This document shows, in pieces, positions 1 to 7,654 of a DNA stretch of 19,643 nt (positions are counted from its first letter, which is position 1; each line of letters opens with the position of its first letter). Source of the DNA: Pseudomonadota bacterium (lineage in GTDB: Bacteria; Pseudomonadota; Gammaproteobacteria; Burkholderiales; Burkholderiaceae_C). Both the position numbers and the translations under genes were made by a program. The notes under the pieces were generated by a model, which was not told the origin of the DNA, searched no databases, and saw only the letters and a list, made by a program, of their open reading frames with translations. The DNA is taken from assembly GCA_023396625.1 (NCBI GenBank), contig JAEWVY010000232.1:1-19643 (forward strand), read 5' to 3'.

Positions 1-1263
1 CTACTGACCCAGTGCAGGGCCAGCGCCTTCCAGGACGCGACTCAGTGGCCGGTGGGCTGGCGCGGCAGCTATCAGGAGGCGATGCGCCCGCCGCCGGGCA
101 TCAGCGTCTGGATCGTGCCGGAGCCGCCCGAGCCGTCGCGCTGCTACAGGCCGAGCGGCCATCTACTGTTCGTTGCACTGGCCCCGGCCAGCGCCCACCT
201 GCTGTTCTTCTGCGAAAACCACAGCGACCCGTCCGATGGCGAGCCGGTGGTCGTTCCCATTCGGAGGGTGTACTTCGTGATCAACAACGTGACCCTGCAC
301 CGGCTGCCCGATGGACTGCCGGTGCCGGTGTTCAACCTGTCACTGTCGCTCGACGCCGCGTCCTGGACGTGGGGGTTCGACGCGCAACTGCCCGCCACGG
401 CGGAAGCCCTGGTCGCGCCCGGCAACGCCTCCGGCCCGGTTGAACTGGTGGCCAGCGTCAACGGCACGCAGTTCCGCGTGTTGGCCGAGAGCATCAGCCG
501 CGAGCGCAGCTTCGGTGACGCCAGCATCCGCGTCTCGGGTCGTGGGCGCAACGCCGTGTTGGCCGCACCCTATGCGCCGGTGATGAACTTCCAGCAGCCG
601 CAGGCGCGCACTGCCCGGCAGTTGATGGACGACGTGCTCACGCTCAACGGCATCCCGCTGGGCTGGGACATTGATTGGGGTCTGGTGGACTGGAATGTCC
701 CGGCTGGCGTGTTCACCCAGCAGGCAACATGGATCGAGGCACTGAGCACCATTGCCGACGCCGCTGGCGGCTACCTGATCCCGCATCCCTCCGAGCAAAG
801 CATCCGCGTGCGCCACCGCTATCCGGTCGCACCGTGGGAGTGGGCCAGCGTCACACCGGATTTCGTGCTGCCGGTGGACGCCGTCGCCCGCGAGTCGCTG
901 CGCTGGATCGAGAAGCCTGCGTACAACCGGGTGTTCGTCTCGGGCCAGGACGTGGGCGTGCTCGGCCAAGTCACGCGCGCAGGAACAGCCGGTGACGTTC
1001 TGGCCCCGATGGTGGTCGATGCGCTGATCACCGATGTGGTGGCTGCGCGCCAGCGTGGCATCGCGCTGCTGGCCGACACCGGGCCGCAGATCGAAGTCAG
1101 CCTGCGCCTGCCGGTGCTGGCTGAGACGGGGATCATCGAGCCGGGGGCCTTCGTCGAGTACCAGGACGGCAGCGTCACCCGGCTGGGCATCGTGCGCTCC
1201 ACGCAGGTCGAGGCCGGGATGCCCGAAGTCTGGCAGACGCTGGGGGTGCAGAGCCATGCATAA
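1..1263 (+). CDS. Phage tail/baseplate-type protein, 5' partial
   Basis: The frame is open from the first base to a TAA at 1261-1263, so the start lies outside the window; the ATG at 52 is internal. About 420 residues are visible. The first roughly 90 are proline-rich with a hydrophobic stretch. From about base 274 a beta-rich region begins with the segment VYFVINNVTLHRLPDGLPVP, which resembles tail proteins of siphophages encoded just downstream of the tape-measure region. Later segments with GPVELVASVNGT, a LAAPYAP stretch and AGTAGDVLAPMV fit the same family as I remember it. The likely role is structural, in the tail tip or baseplate hub of the virion. Position just before a small tail gene and the lysis genes supports this. 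The call rests on remembered family resemblance, not on a catalytic motif. Confidence 0.7.
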   Translation, partial: LLTQCRASAFQDATQWPVGWRGSYQEAMRPPPGISVWIVPEPPEPSRCYRPSGHLLFVALAPASAHLLFFCENHSDPSDGEPVVVPIRRVYFVINNVTLHRLPDGLPVPVFNLSLSLDAASWTWGFDAQLPATAEALVAPGNASGPVELVASVNGTQFRVLAESISRERSFGDASIRVSGRGRNAVLAAPYAPVMNFQQPQARTARQLMDDVLTLNGIPLGWDIDWGLVDWNVPAGVFTQQATWIEALSTIADAAGGYLIPHPSEQSIRVRHRYPVAPWEWASVTPDFVLPVDAVARESLRWIEKPAYNRVFVSGQDVGVLGQVTRAGTAGDVLAPMVVDALITDVVAARQRGIALLADTGPQIEVSLRLPVLAETGIIEPGAFVEYQDGSVTRLGIVRSTQVEAGMPEVWQTLGVQSHA

Positions 1264-1477
1264 CCTCTACGAACAATTCCGCCAACTCATCCCCGATCCT
1301 CCGCTGCAGGCGGGCACGGTGGTCAGCGTTGGCAACGGCGTGGCGACCGTGGCCTTGCCCGGTGGCGGTCTGATCCGCGCGCGCGGCAGTGCCGTCGTCG
1401 GTCAGCAGGTGTTTGTGCGCGATGACGCCATCGAGGGCGTCGCCCCCAGCCTGACGCTGGAAGTCATCGAAATCTGA
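1256..1477 (+). CDS. Small phage tail-associated protein
   Basis: This 73-residue protein starts at an ATG that overlaps the end of the upstream tail gene by 8 bases, so the two are probably translationally coupled. After a short helical start (LYEQFRQLIPDPP) it becomes a chain of short beta-type segments (GTVVSVGNGVATVALPGGG, then VFVRDDAIEG and LTLEVIEI). Such a pattern resembles a small OB-like or baseplate-accessory beta barrel. I know similar small proteins that always follow this tail gene in siphophage-type prophages, but no function is established for them to my knowledge. A virion role is inferred from context only. It ends 29 bases before a terminator-like hairpin, which suggests it is the last gene of the tail operon. 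Confidence 0.65.
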   Translation: MHNLYEQFRQLIPDPPLQAGTVVSVGNGVATVALPGGGLIRARGSAVVGQQVFVRDDAIEGVAPSLTLEVIEI

Positions 1478-1505
1478 ATCCCACACATCCTTCTGTTCAA
1501 CCCCG

Positions 1506-1539
1506 AACCCGCCTTGGTGCCCTGTGCATCAGGCGGGTT
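1506..1539 (+). terminator. Hairpin between tail and lysis genes
   Basis: The arms AACCCGCCT (1506-1514) and AGGCGGGTT (1531-1539) pair perfectly over 9 bases around a 16-base loop. The T-tract after it is poor (TCGCATTTCTG), so termination may be partial. The hairpin sits in the only real gap between the tail genes and the lysis cassette, which is where an attenuator of late transcription would be expected. The function is inferred. Confidence 0.5.
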
Positions 1540-1560
1540 TCGCATTTCTGGAGACCCGCA

Positions 1561-1863
1561 ATGACCGAAGAAAGCCAACCCGCCGCCCTCGTGGAAAACA
1601 TGCTGCTTTTGCGCCGCGAGGACTTTGAAGACCTGCTCGACCGCGCCGCCGAACGCGGAGCCGAGCGCTGCCTTGCCCATCTCGGCCTTGAGAACGGCCA
1701 CGCCGCGAAAGATATCCACGAACTGCGCGATCTGCTCGAAGCGTGGCGTGATGCGCGCCGCACGGCGTGGCAGACCACCATCAAGGTCGTGACCACCGGC
1801 ATCCTGGCCGCGCTGCTGGTCGGTGCCGCCATCAAGCTCAAGCTGCTGGGAGGTGCGCCATGA
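1561..1863 (+). CDS. DUF6127-like small membrane-anchored phage protein
   Basis: This 100-residue protein has a charged helical N-terminal two thirds (EDFEDLLDRAAERGAERCLAHLGL, then a DIHELRDLLEAWRDARR segment). One hydrophobic segment follows near residues 76-97 (TTGILAALLVGAAIKLKLLG), probably a single transmembrane helix with the charged part in the cytoplasm. The layout matches my memory of DUF6127-type proteins in prophage lysis regions. It starts at the ATG preceded by GGAG with 7 bases of spacing. The stop codon overlaps the next ATG (ATGA). It is the first gene of the lysis cassette, so a holin-associated or anti-holin role is possible. No function can be read directly from the sequence. 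Confidence 0.65.
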   Translation: MTEESQPAALVENMLLLRREDFEDLLDRAAERGAERCLAHLGLENGHAAKDIHELRDLLEAWRDARRTAWQTTIKVVTTGILAALLVGAAIKLKLLGGAP

Positions 1864-2087
1864 CCACGCCGCCGAAGCTCTGCTTGTTGGACGACTGGCG
1901 GCGAGTGGCGCGCCGCGCCTGGAGCATTCGTCTGTCCATCGTCGCGGCGCTCTTCACGGCGGCGGAAGTGGTAGTGCCGCTGTTCGGTGACGTGCTGCCG
2001 CGTGGCGTGTTCGTCCTGCTGGCCTTCAGCGCCAGCATCGGCGCGGCCATTGCCCGCTTGGTGGCGCAGCCGGAGATGCACCGATGA
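1860..2087 (+). CDS. Putative holin (DUF7940-like)
   Basis: This 75-residue protein has a short basic N-terminus (KLCLLDDWRRVARRAWSIR). Two hydrophobic segments follow, roughly residues 24-41 and 46-67, with a short turn containing GDVLPRG between them. That is the layout of a two-helix holin, which opens the inner membrane at a programmed time during lysis. The start is chosen at 1860 because the ATG overlaps the previous stop and has AGGTG just upstream; the open frame extends further upstream but only inside the previous gene. The endolysin gene follows with a second ATGA overlap. The small size, hydrophobicity and position next to endolysin and spanins support the call. Because the neighbouring endolysin appears to be a signal-anchor type, this would more likely act as a pinholin. 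That last point is inference. Confidence 0.6.
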   Translation: MTTPPKLCLLDDWRRVARRAWSIRLSIVAALFTAAEVVVPLFGDVLPRGVFVLLAFSASIGAAIARLVAQPEMHR

Positions 2088-2587
2088 TTCGGCCGCCGCA
2101 ACGACGCACCGTGGCCGCGCTGACGCTGTCCGCCGCCGCACTGGTCGGCATCGTGCTGCACGAGGGATACACCGACCGCGCGGTGATTCCGGTCAAGGGC
2201 GATGTGCCAACCATCGGCTTTGGCACGACCTCAGGCGTGAAGATCGGCGACACCACCACGCCGCCGAAAGCGCTGGCACGAGCGCTCACCGACGTGCAGC
2301 AATTCGAGGGCGCGCTCAAGCAGTGCGTGATCGTGCCCTTGGCCCAGCGCGAGTACGACGCGCTGGTGAGCTTCTCCTACAACGTCGGTAGCCGCGCGTT
2401 CTGTCAGTCCACGCTGGTGAAGAAACTCAACGCCGAGGACTACGCGGGAGCGTGCACCGAGCTGCTGCGCTGGCGCTTCTTCCAGGGCAAGGACTGCGCG
2501 CTGCCGGAAAACGCGCGCTTGTGCGGTGGACTGGCCACTCGGCGCCAGGCCGAGTACCGCCAGTGCATCGGGGAGGGCGTGCCATGA
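2084..2587 (+). CDS. Phage endolysin, GH24 lysozyme with signal-anchor N-terminus
   Basis: This 167-residue protein would hydrolyse the peptidoglycan glycan strand at the end of infection. A basic start (MIRPPQRRT) is followed by a weakly hydrophobic Ala/Leu-rich segment (about residues 10-25) with no signal-peptidase site. The catalytic glutamate E27 comes immediately after, in HEGYTD. This is the layout of SAR endolysins, which stay tethered and inactive until the membrane is depolarised. The GDVPTIGFGTT stretch (39-49) and the later EYDALVSFSYNVGS and TRRQAEYRQC segments are typical of GH24. The canonical Asp nine residues after Glu is not present; D40 may replace it. Start and stop overlap the neighbouring genes by ATGA, and GGAG lies 8 bases before the ATG. 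Confidence 0.88.
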   Translation: MIRPPQRRTVAALTLSAAALVGIVLHEGYTDRAVIPVKGDVPTIGFGTTSGVKIGDTTTPPKALARALTDVQQFEGALKQCVIVPLAQREYDALVSFSYNVGSRAFCQSTLVKKLNAEDYAGACTELLRWRFFQGKDCALPENARLCGGLATRRQAEYRQCIGEGVP

Positions 2588-3081
2588 CGCTGATCCCTTG
2601 GCCGTACCGCCTGCTGGCCTTGGTGCTGCTCACCGTCACGCTGATCGGTTTCGGCTGGGTGAAAGGAGCCGGGCACGTTCAGGCGCAGTGGGACGCCGCC
2701 ATCCAACACCAAACCCTGCAAGCCTCGGTCACGCACCAGCGTCAGGCCGAAGCCACCGTCAAGGTCGTCACCGAATACGTCGACCGCGTCCGCGTCGTCC
2801 GCGAAAAGGGCGACACCATCATCAAGGAGGTTCCCGTCTATGTGCCCGTTCAAGCCGATGCTGCTTGCACTATCAACCGTGGCTTTGTGCGCCTGCACGA
2901 CGCTGCCGCCGCCGGTGATCCGCCCGAACCCGCCGGAGTTGCTGATGCGGCCGCCACAGGAATTGCGCTTTCTGCCGTCGCCGAAACCGTCGCACGCAAC
3001 TACCAGTCCTGCCACGAAAACGCCGAGCAACTGAGGGCGCTGCAGACGTGGGTCAGGGAGATGGCTGCCACCGCGAGGTGA
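2584..3081 (+). CDS. Rz-like inner-membrane spanin
   Basis: The 165-residue product has one N-terminal transmembrane helix (about residues 8-26, RLLALVLLTVTLIGFGWVKG). A long charged, coiled-coil-like periplasmic part follows, with repeated Val/Arg/Glu in EATVKVVTEYVDRVRVVREK. This is the topology of i-spanins, which pair with an outer-membrane lipoprotein to fuse the two membranes in the last step of lysis. The start ATG overlaps the endolysin stop (ATGA) and follows a GGAGG site. The open frame extends upstream, but only inside the endolysin gene. The partner Rz1-type gene is nested inside it in another frame, which is the classical lambda-like arrangement and the main support for the call. 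Confidence 0.85.
   Translation: MTLIPWPYRLLALVLLTVTLIGFGWVKGAGHVQAQWDAAIQHQTLQASVTHQRQAEATVKVVTEYVDRVRVVREKGDTIIKEVPVYVPVQADAACTINRGFVRLHDAAAAGDPPEPAGVADAAATGIALSAVAETVARNYQSCHENAEQLRALQTWVREMAATAR
2840..3034 (+). CDS. Rz1-like outer-membrane spanin lipoprotein, nested in Rz
   Basis: This 64-residue protein lies wholly inside the Rz gene in a different frame. It begins with a short signal sequence (MCPFKPMLLALSTVALCAC). A lipobox-like LCAC places the lipidated cysteine at residue 19. The mature part is short and very proline-rich (TLPPPVIRPNPPELL), as in known o-spanins. A perfect AAGGAGG lies at 2824-2830, nine bases before the ATG and inside the Rz coding sequence, showing that this frame is really translated. 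It would be exported, lipidated and sorted to the outer membrane, where it binds the Rz C-terminus. The nested architecture, lipobox and prolines together make this secure. Confidence 0.88.
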   Translation: MCPFKPMLLALSTVALCACTTLPPPVIRPNPPELLMRPPQELRFLPSPKPSHATTSPATKTPSN

Positions 3082-3237
3082 GAAATCCGTGGGTGATGCT
3101 GATCAGACTGGTCACGCGACATGCCGACGAACTCGATTTTCTTCGCCGCAACGACTGACAGAAACCATCCGAACACGCTTGGCTTCATGGCAAGACAGCG
3201 CGTTCATGTCATCCGTATCGACCACGGAGCAACGACC

Positions 3238-3528
3238 ATGAGCAACCAGTTTAAGAAAGCCGTCATCGACGACGTGACGGCCCGCAACATCAACGCCAAT
3301 CTGCAAGATCACCTGCTCGACCTGTTCGAGTCGGCGATGAAATCGGTCGCCACGACACTGGTGCGCGAAGCCAAGTTCGAAACGACCGACTTCGCCACGG
3401 CCAAGCAGCGCGGCTGCGAGGGCTTCACGCTGCTGGTGAGCCGCGCCCGCGCCGATTCCCGCGACGGGTGGTTCGGCGCGTTCCAGCGCGGGGACGAACG
3501 TCTTGACGTGATTGGTCATCTGGAATAG
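3238..3528 (+). CDS. Hypothetical protein at the end of the prophage segment
   Basis: I do not recognise this 96-residue protein. It looks soluble and mainly helical (VIDDVTARNINANLQDHLLDLFESAMKS, split over two helices). A second half with many charged and aromatic residues (GCEGFTLLVSRARADSRDGWFGAFQRGDERLDVIGHLE) follows. There is no signal peptide, membrane helix or clear DNA-binding motif. The ATG at 3238 is chosen because GGAG lies 10 bases before it; an in-frame ATG at 3187 has no good ribosome site. The 156 bases between Rz and this gene show nothing I can identify. It ends three bases from the stop of the oppositely oriented defence operon. It could be a late phage gene or a moron; the sequence does not decide. 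Confidence 0.6.
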   Translation: MSNQFKKAVIDDVTARNINANLQDHLLDLFESAMKSVATTLVREAKFETTDFATAKQRGCEGFTLLVSRARADSRDGWFGAFQRGDERLDVIGHLE

Positions 3529-3531
3529 CCA

Positions 3532-4473
3532 TCACTCCTCCGCCTCGGGCACGTCCCAGTCCGCCGGACGTACTTCGCCGGTCTGATAGAACTGCTTGAC
3601 CAGTTTCACGTACTCCAGAAAATCCCGGTTTTCCGTGGCCAGCCGGTTGGCCATGTCCCAATCGATCTCATCGCGCTCGCGGGCCGGAATCAGCACCTGA
3701 CTGTCCGCCGGGTTGTCCACGTCCAGCTTGATGAAGCCGATGCCGTGGGCTCCGAACAGCATCCGCAGTTCCTTTAGCGTGTCCTGCCCGCCGATTTCCG
3801 CTGCGACCAAGTAGCCGAAGTTGGCCCATGACGAGTTCGACACCGCCTGAAAGAAACATTCGCGAACGTTCGAGCGGTTGATCAGCAGCTTGACCTCGAA
3901 TGACCACAGCTTGGTGCGCTTGTCGGAATACTGGTTGACGCAATCGCGCACTTCCTGATGCCAATCCGCCCCCAAATCCTCCATGCCGACCACGTCCGGG
4001 TACAGCCAGCGATTGCCGTTTGGCCCGCGCTTGTTCGACGAACGCTTCTCATCGACGCGCTTGGAATAGACGCCGAATTCCTCCCAGAGGTACTGCGAAA
4101 GCAACGGATACAGCGCGTGCTCGTCGATCTTCGGCTGGCTGGCATCGCCAGAAAGCACGGCAGCCGCGCTCTCGACCGCCGCCACTTCCGCACTGTCCGA
4201 TTTCTCCGAGTAGTAATACTTGCGCGGACGGCCCTCGGTCGTTTTCACTTCCGGGTGCCGCTTCTGCAACACCGGGCGCTGCGAGCTGATCTCGGCGACC
4301 AGTTGCTACACCAGTTCGGCGTCGTTGGTGATGAATTTGCTGCTTTCCTTCTTCGCCTGACACTCCGCCGGGAACGTGGCAAACACCCACTCGGCGATCT
4401 GCCGCGCGGTGAATTTCTCTTCGGGCCGTTCCTTCAGGTAGCCGATGACGGCCTTCGCCAGATTCAGTGCCAT
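3532..4473 (-). pseudogene. HrgA/COG2958-like HTH-nuclease split by an in-frame amber codon
   Basis: Read through, this is a 313-codon gene. The N-terminal part (MALNLAKAVIGYLKERPEEK onward, residues 1-55) resembles the HARE-HTH domain found in restriction proteins. The C-terminal part has a PD-(D/E)xK-like core: YPDVVG with D160, and FEVKLL with E193 and K195. The same family in other bacteria is an accessory protein of restriction loci (HrgA in Helicobacter). A TAG at 4306-4308 (codon 56) lies in ELV-stop-QLVAEI; CAG, Gln, is expected there, so one C-to-T change explains it. Both halves are in the same frame with no other lesion, which suggests a recent mutation, a sequencing error or readthrough. 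A restart at GTG 4272 has no visible ribosome site. ATG 4473 follows GAGG and lies 22 bases after hsdR, as the last gene of the operon. Confidence 0.75.
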
Positions 4474-4495
4474 TGCATCATTCCTCGAAGGCCTT

Positions 4496-7400
4496 TCACG
4501 CCGAAGCACCTGTCTGAGGCGGCGCGGGTGGCGTCGTGCCAGGACGATAGGTCGAATCGAACACCATATCCGCCAGCCACCGTTTGAAGTTGGCGTTGTC
4601 GCTGAACTGCTTGAACAGTTCGGTGTGGTCGTCCAGCAGTTCCAGCACCACGCGGTTGAGCGCTTTGTCGTGTTCCAGCCGCGCGTTCTGCTTGCCGGAA
4701 TTGGCCTGTGCATTCTGGTAGGCTTTGTCCTTCGCCACGCGCGCCGGGATTTCCTCGGTGATGACCTTCTTGATCTTGTCGGCGTCGTGCCATTCGATGT
4801 TGCCGAACAGGTCGTTGAACTGCTTGATGACGTTCGAGAGCCTGTCCAAGTCCGGCTCGCCGCCCCCACCACCGCCACCGGGCGGCGGCGGTTCGACGAA
4901 GGCGTCCGTGTCGTCCAGCGCTATCTTCATCGCCGCCTGCGCCTGCGCGCGGTAGCTGTCCATGTCGATGGCTTCCAGCACGCCTTTGGATAGGTCTTCC
5001 TCCTTCGGCGCGGGCAGCTTCGGAATCAGGAAGTTCAGGAAAATCGACAGCTTCTCCCACGCCGGGTGGCCGTAGGGCAGGATCGCCGACAGGAAACCAT
5101 AGCTACGCACGAACGCCTTGGCCTTGCCCTTGAACTTGACCTGATCGTCCTCGCCGAGCTTGCTGGCGTATTCGGCCACGCAGAGATCGAGAATGGGATC
5201 GAGCTTGTCGCGGTCGGCACCGGACAGATACAGCGCCACCAAGTCATCCACCTGCTGGGCGCTGTAAACCTGCTGCGCGTCCAACTCGGCCTTGATGTCG
5301 TGCAGCTTGTTTGGGTCGGTTTCGCCGCCCTGAATCGTGGCACGGTAATATTCCTGAAACGCCGCCTTCACGGCTTCGGCGTTGTCGGCGAAGTCGAGCA
5401 CGAAGGTGTCCGCCTTCTGCGGGTGCGCGCGGTTCAGGCGCGACAGCGTCTGCACCGCCAGTACGCCCGCCAACGGCTTGTCCACATACATGGTGTGCAG
5501 CAGCGGTTCGTCGAAGCCGGTTACGAATTTGTTGGCGACGATCAGGAAGCGATACGGGTCTTGTTTGAGCTTGGCCGGAATGTCCTTGCTCGGAAAGCCG
5601 TTGAGGTCGGCCTCGGTCTTCTTCGACCCGCCGATCTCGAAGTCGCCCGAATACGCGACGATGGCCTTGTAAGGGCTTTTAATTTCGGCGAGGTAGTCCG
5701 ACACCTCGCGGAAGTAGTCGATGGCGCGCGCAATACCGTTGCAAACGATCATCGCCCGCGCTTTACCGCCGACCTTCTTCGCGCCAATCACCTGCGCGGT
5801 GAAGTGATCGACCATGATCTCCGCCTTGCGGCGAATGGCCTTGTCGTGCGATTCGACGTAGCGCCGGATTTTCTTCAGCGCCTTGCCCTTATCCACCTGC
5901 GGGTCGTCTTCGATGGTCTTGGCGACGTGGTAGAAGCTGTCCACCGGCGTGTAGTTGGCGATCACGTCGAGGATGAACCCCTCCTGTATCGCTTGCTTGG
6001 TGGTGTAGGTCAGTTCCTCCGGCGAGCGGAACTGCACCTTGTCGCCCACCGTCACCCGTTCGCCGAACAACTCCAGCGTCTTGGTCTTCGGTGTAGCGGT
6101 GAAGGCGTAGTAACTGGCGTTGGCCAGCAGCTTGCGTGATGCGATGCGCTTTTCGATTTCGGCATTCACCGCATCCTGCGTGGAATCTTCCTCGAACTCC
6201 TCTTCAGTCACACCACCCAGCGCCTGATGCATCTTGGCCGTGGTCTTGCCGCCCTGACTGGAATGTGCCTCGTCGATCAGCAGCGCGAACTTGCGGTCGC
6301 CGAAGTCGCCCAGCTCGTCGAGGATGAAGGGGAACTTCTGCACCGTGGTGACGATGATCTTCTTGCCCCGGCGCAGGAAGTCGCGCAGTTCCTGTGCGTT
6401 GTCCGAATGGCCGAGGATCGAGGCCACATGATCGTAGCCCTTGATGGTCTTGTGGATCTGGGTGTCCAGCGCGCGCCGGTCGGTGATGACGATGACCGAA
6501 TCGAACTGCGCCCGCGACTCATCCTGTGCCGTCTTCAACTCCACCAACTGATGCGCCAGGCACGCAATGGTGTTGCTCTTGCCGCTGCCCGCCGAGTGCT
6601 GGATCAGGTACCGCTGGCCCACGCCGTCGGCGCGGCTGCGGCGCAGCAGGGCGCGCACCGTGCGCAACTGGTGGAAGCGCGGAAACACCGGCTTGCGGGT
6701 CTTGCGCCGCCTGCCGCTGGCATCTTCCTCCTCGTCCTCCACCACCTGCGCGTAGTTCTCGATGATGTTCGCCAGCGAATCCTTCACCAGCACCTGCTTC
6801 CACAGGTAATCGGTCTTGATGCCATTGGGATTCGGCGGATTGCCCGCGCCACTGTTCCAACCCTGATTGAACGGCAGGAACCACGACGCCTTGCCCTTCA
6901 ATTCGGTGCAGAAGCGCACTTCGGCATCGTCCACCGCCATGTGCGCGATGCAGCGGCCCGACTGGAACAACAACTCCTTCGGGTCGCGCGTGGTCTGGTA
7001 CTGGACGATGGCGTCCGACACCGTCTGCTTGGTCAGCGAGTTCTTCAGCTCGAAGGTCAGCACCGGCAGGCCGTTGATGAAGACCACCAAGTCCAGTTCG
7101 TTGCCCGAATCGTTGCTGTAGCGCACCTGCCGCGTGACGCTGAAGATGTTCTTGCCGAAGGCTTCGGCAGCAGCGGCGTTGCCCGGCGTGGGCAGCAGCT
7201 TGTAGAGATCGACCGTCACCGGACCGTGACTCACGCCCTTGCGCAACACATCCACCACGCCGCGCTTGGCGATTTCGCCTTGCAGCCGGTGCAGGAACTG
7301 CGTGCGCTGGATGCCGTCGGCAGCAAGGTTCAGCGTTTCCACTGCCTTGGGCTGGGTGGCGTGCAGGAAGGCCAGCAACTTCGACACGTCCAGCGCCACA

Positions 7401-7567
7401 TCGCGGTTGTAGTCGCTCGCCCGGCCCAGCACATAGCCGCCCGGCGCATACAAGGCCTCCGGTTCACCAACGGCGTTCGGCGTCACCGGTGGGTGCTCGC
7501 TGATGCCCGCCAGATGGCACACGATCAGCCGTTCCAGGCCCAATTCGCTGGTGTCGGTCGGTTTCAT
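4496..7567 (-). CDS. hsdR: Type I restriction enzyme subunit R (HsdR)
   Basis: This 1023-residue protein is the motor and nuclease subunit. It uses ATP to pull DNA through the HsdM2S complex and cuts it at a distance when the target is unmethylated. An N-terminal endonuclease core is visible, with LDLVVF (D159) and FELKN (E173, K175). An SF2 helicase follows: Walker A AGSGKS with K330, DEAH at 432-435, a TATP motif, and a motif VI-like QTLSRLNRAHP near 710. The C-terminal domain follows a run of prolines and glycines around 4858-4890. ATG 7567 is chosen over an upstream in-frame start because GGAGAG lies just before it and the protein then begins MKPTDTSELGLERLI, which fits the family. Length is normal and the frame is intact. 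The gene lies 120 bases after the DUF1016 gene. Confidence 0.95.
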   Translation of the reverse strand: MKPTDTSELGLERLIVCHLAGISEHPPVTPNAVGEPEALYAPGGYVLGRASDYNRDVALDVSKLLAFLHATQPKAVETLNLAADGIQRTQFLHRLQGEIAKRGVVDVLRKGVSHGPVTVDLYKLLPTPGNAAAAEAFGKNIFSVTRQVRYSNDSGNELDLVVFINGLPVLTFELKNSLTKQTVSDAIVQYQTTRDPKELLFQSGRCIAHMAVDDAEVRFCTELKGKASWFLPFNQGWNSGAGNPPNPNGIKTDYLWKQVLVKDSLANIIENYAQVVEDEEEDASGRRRKTRKPVFPRFHQLRTVRALLRRSRADGVGQRYLIQHSAGSGKSNTIACLAHQLVELKTAQDESRAQFDSVIVITDRRALDTQIHKTIKGYDHVASILGHSDNAQELRDFLRRGKKIIVTTVQKFPFILDELGDFGDRKFALLIDEAHSSQGGKTTAKMHQALGGVTEEEFEEDSTQDAVNAEIEKRIASRKLLANASYYAFTATPKTKTLELFGERVTVGDKVQFRSPEELTYTTKQAIQEGFILDVIANYTPVDSFYHVAKTIEDDPQVDKGKALKKIRRYVESHDKAIRRKAEIMVDHFTAQVIGAKKVGGKARAMIVCNGIARAIDYFREVSDYLAEIKSPYKAIVAYSGDFEIGGSKKTEADLNGFPSKDIPAKLKQDPYRFLIVANKFVTGFDEPLLHTMYVDKPLAGVLAVQTLSRLNRAHPQKADTFVLDFADNAEAVKAAFQEYYRATIQGGETDPNKLHDIKAELDAQQVYSAQQVDDLVALYLSGADRDKLDPILDLCVAEYASKLGEDDQVKFKGKAKAFVRSYGFLSAILPYGHPAWEKLSIFLNFLIPKLPAPKEEDLSKGVLEAIDMDSYRAQAQAAMKIALDDTDAFVEPPPPGGGGGGGEPDLDRLSNVIKQFNDLFGNIEWHDADKIKKVITEEIPARVAKDKAYQNAQANSGKQNARLEHDKALNRVVLELLDDHTELFKQFSDNANFKRWLADMVFDSTYRPGTTPPAPPQTGASA

Positions 7568-7615
7568 AGGCTCTCCAGCAGGCGGCCGATGGCTTCGGGG
7601 AACGACAACTGATTT

Positions 7616-7634
7616 CTCCAACCTGCGGTTGGAG
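7616..7634. repeat. Palindromic repeat unit 2 upstream of hsdR
   Basis: A 19-base perfect hairpin has arms CTCCAAC and GTTGGAG and a 5-base loop. It is flanked on the + strand by ACGACAACTGATTT before and TTTTCT after. The same flanks enclose a second hairpin with different arms 39 bases to the right. On the + strand the T-run makes it terminator-like, but no + strand gene ends here; on the - strand it lies in the leader of hsdR. Confidence 0.75.
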
Positions 7635-7654
7635 TTTTCTCCTGACGACAATTT

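Noticed and set aside
12..443. An ORF in another frame at the left edge
   Set aside because: It overlaps the tail gene, which is open from base 1 and has family-like sequence; the other frame is arginine-rich shadow.
2526..2918. Another frame overlapping Rz, as a second nested gene
   Set aside because: It has no signal, no ribosome site and shadow-like composition; the nested frame from 2840 has a lipobox and perfect Shine-Dalgarno and is the real Rz1.
3532..4272. The C-terminal HrgA-like frame as a complete gene starting at GTG 4272
   Set aside because: No ribosome site precedes it, and the N-terminal HTH part continues in the same frame just upstream of one stop codon, so it is one broken gene.
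6227..7612. Long + strand open frame opposite hsdR, with similar ones at 5066-6139 and 7667-8899
   Set aside because: All are antisense shadows of genes with clear helicase or nuclease motifs on the - strand.
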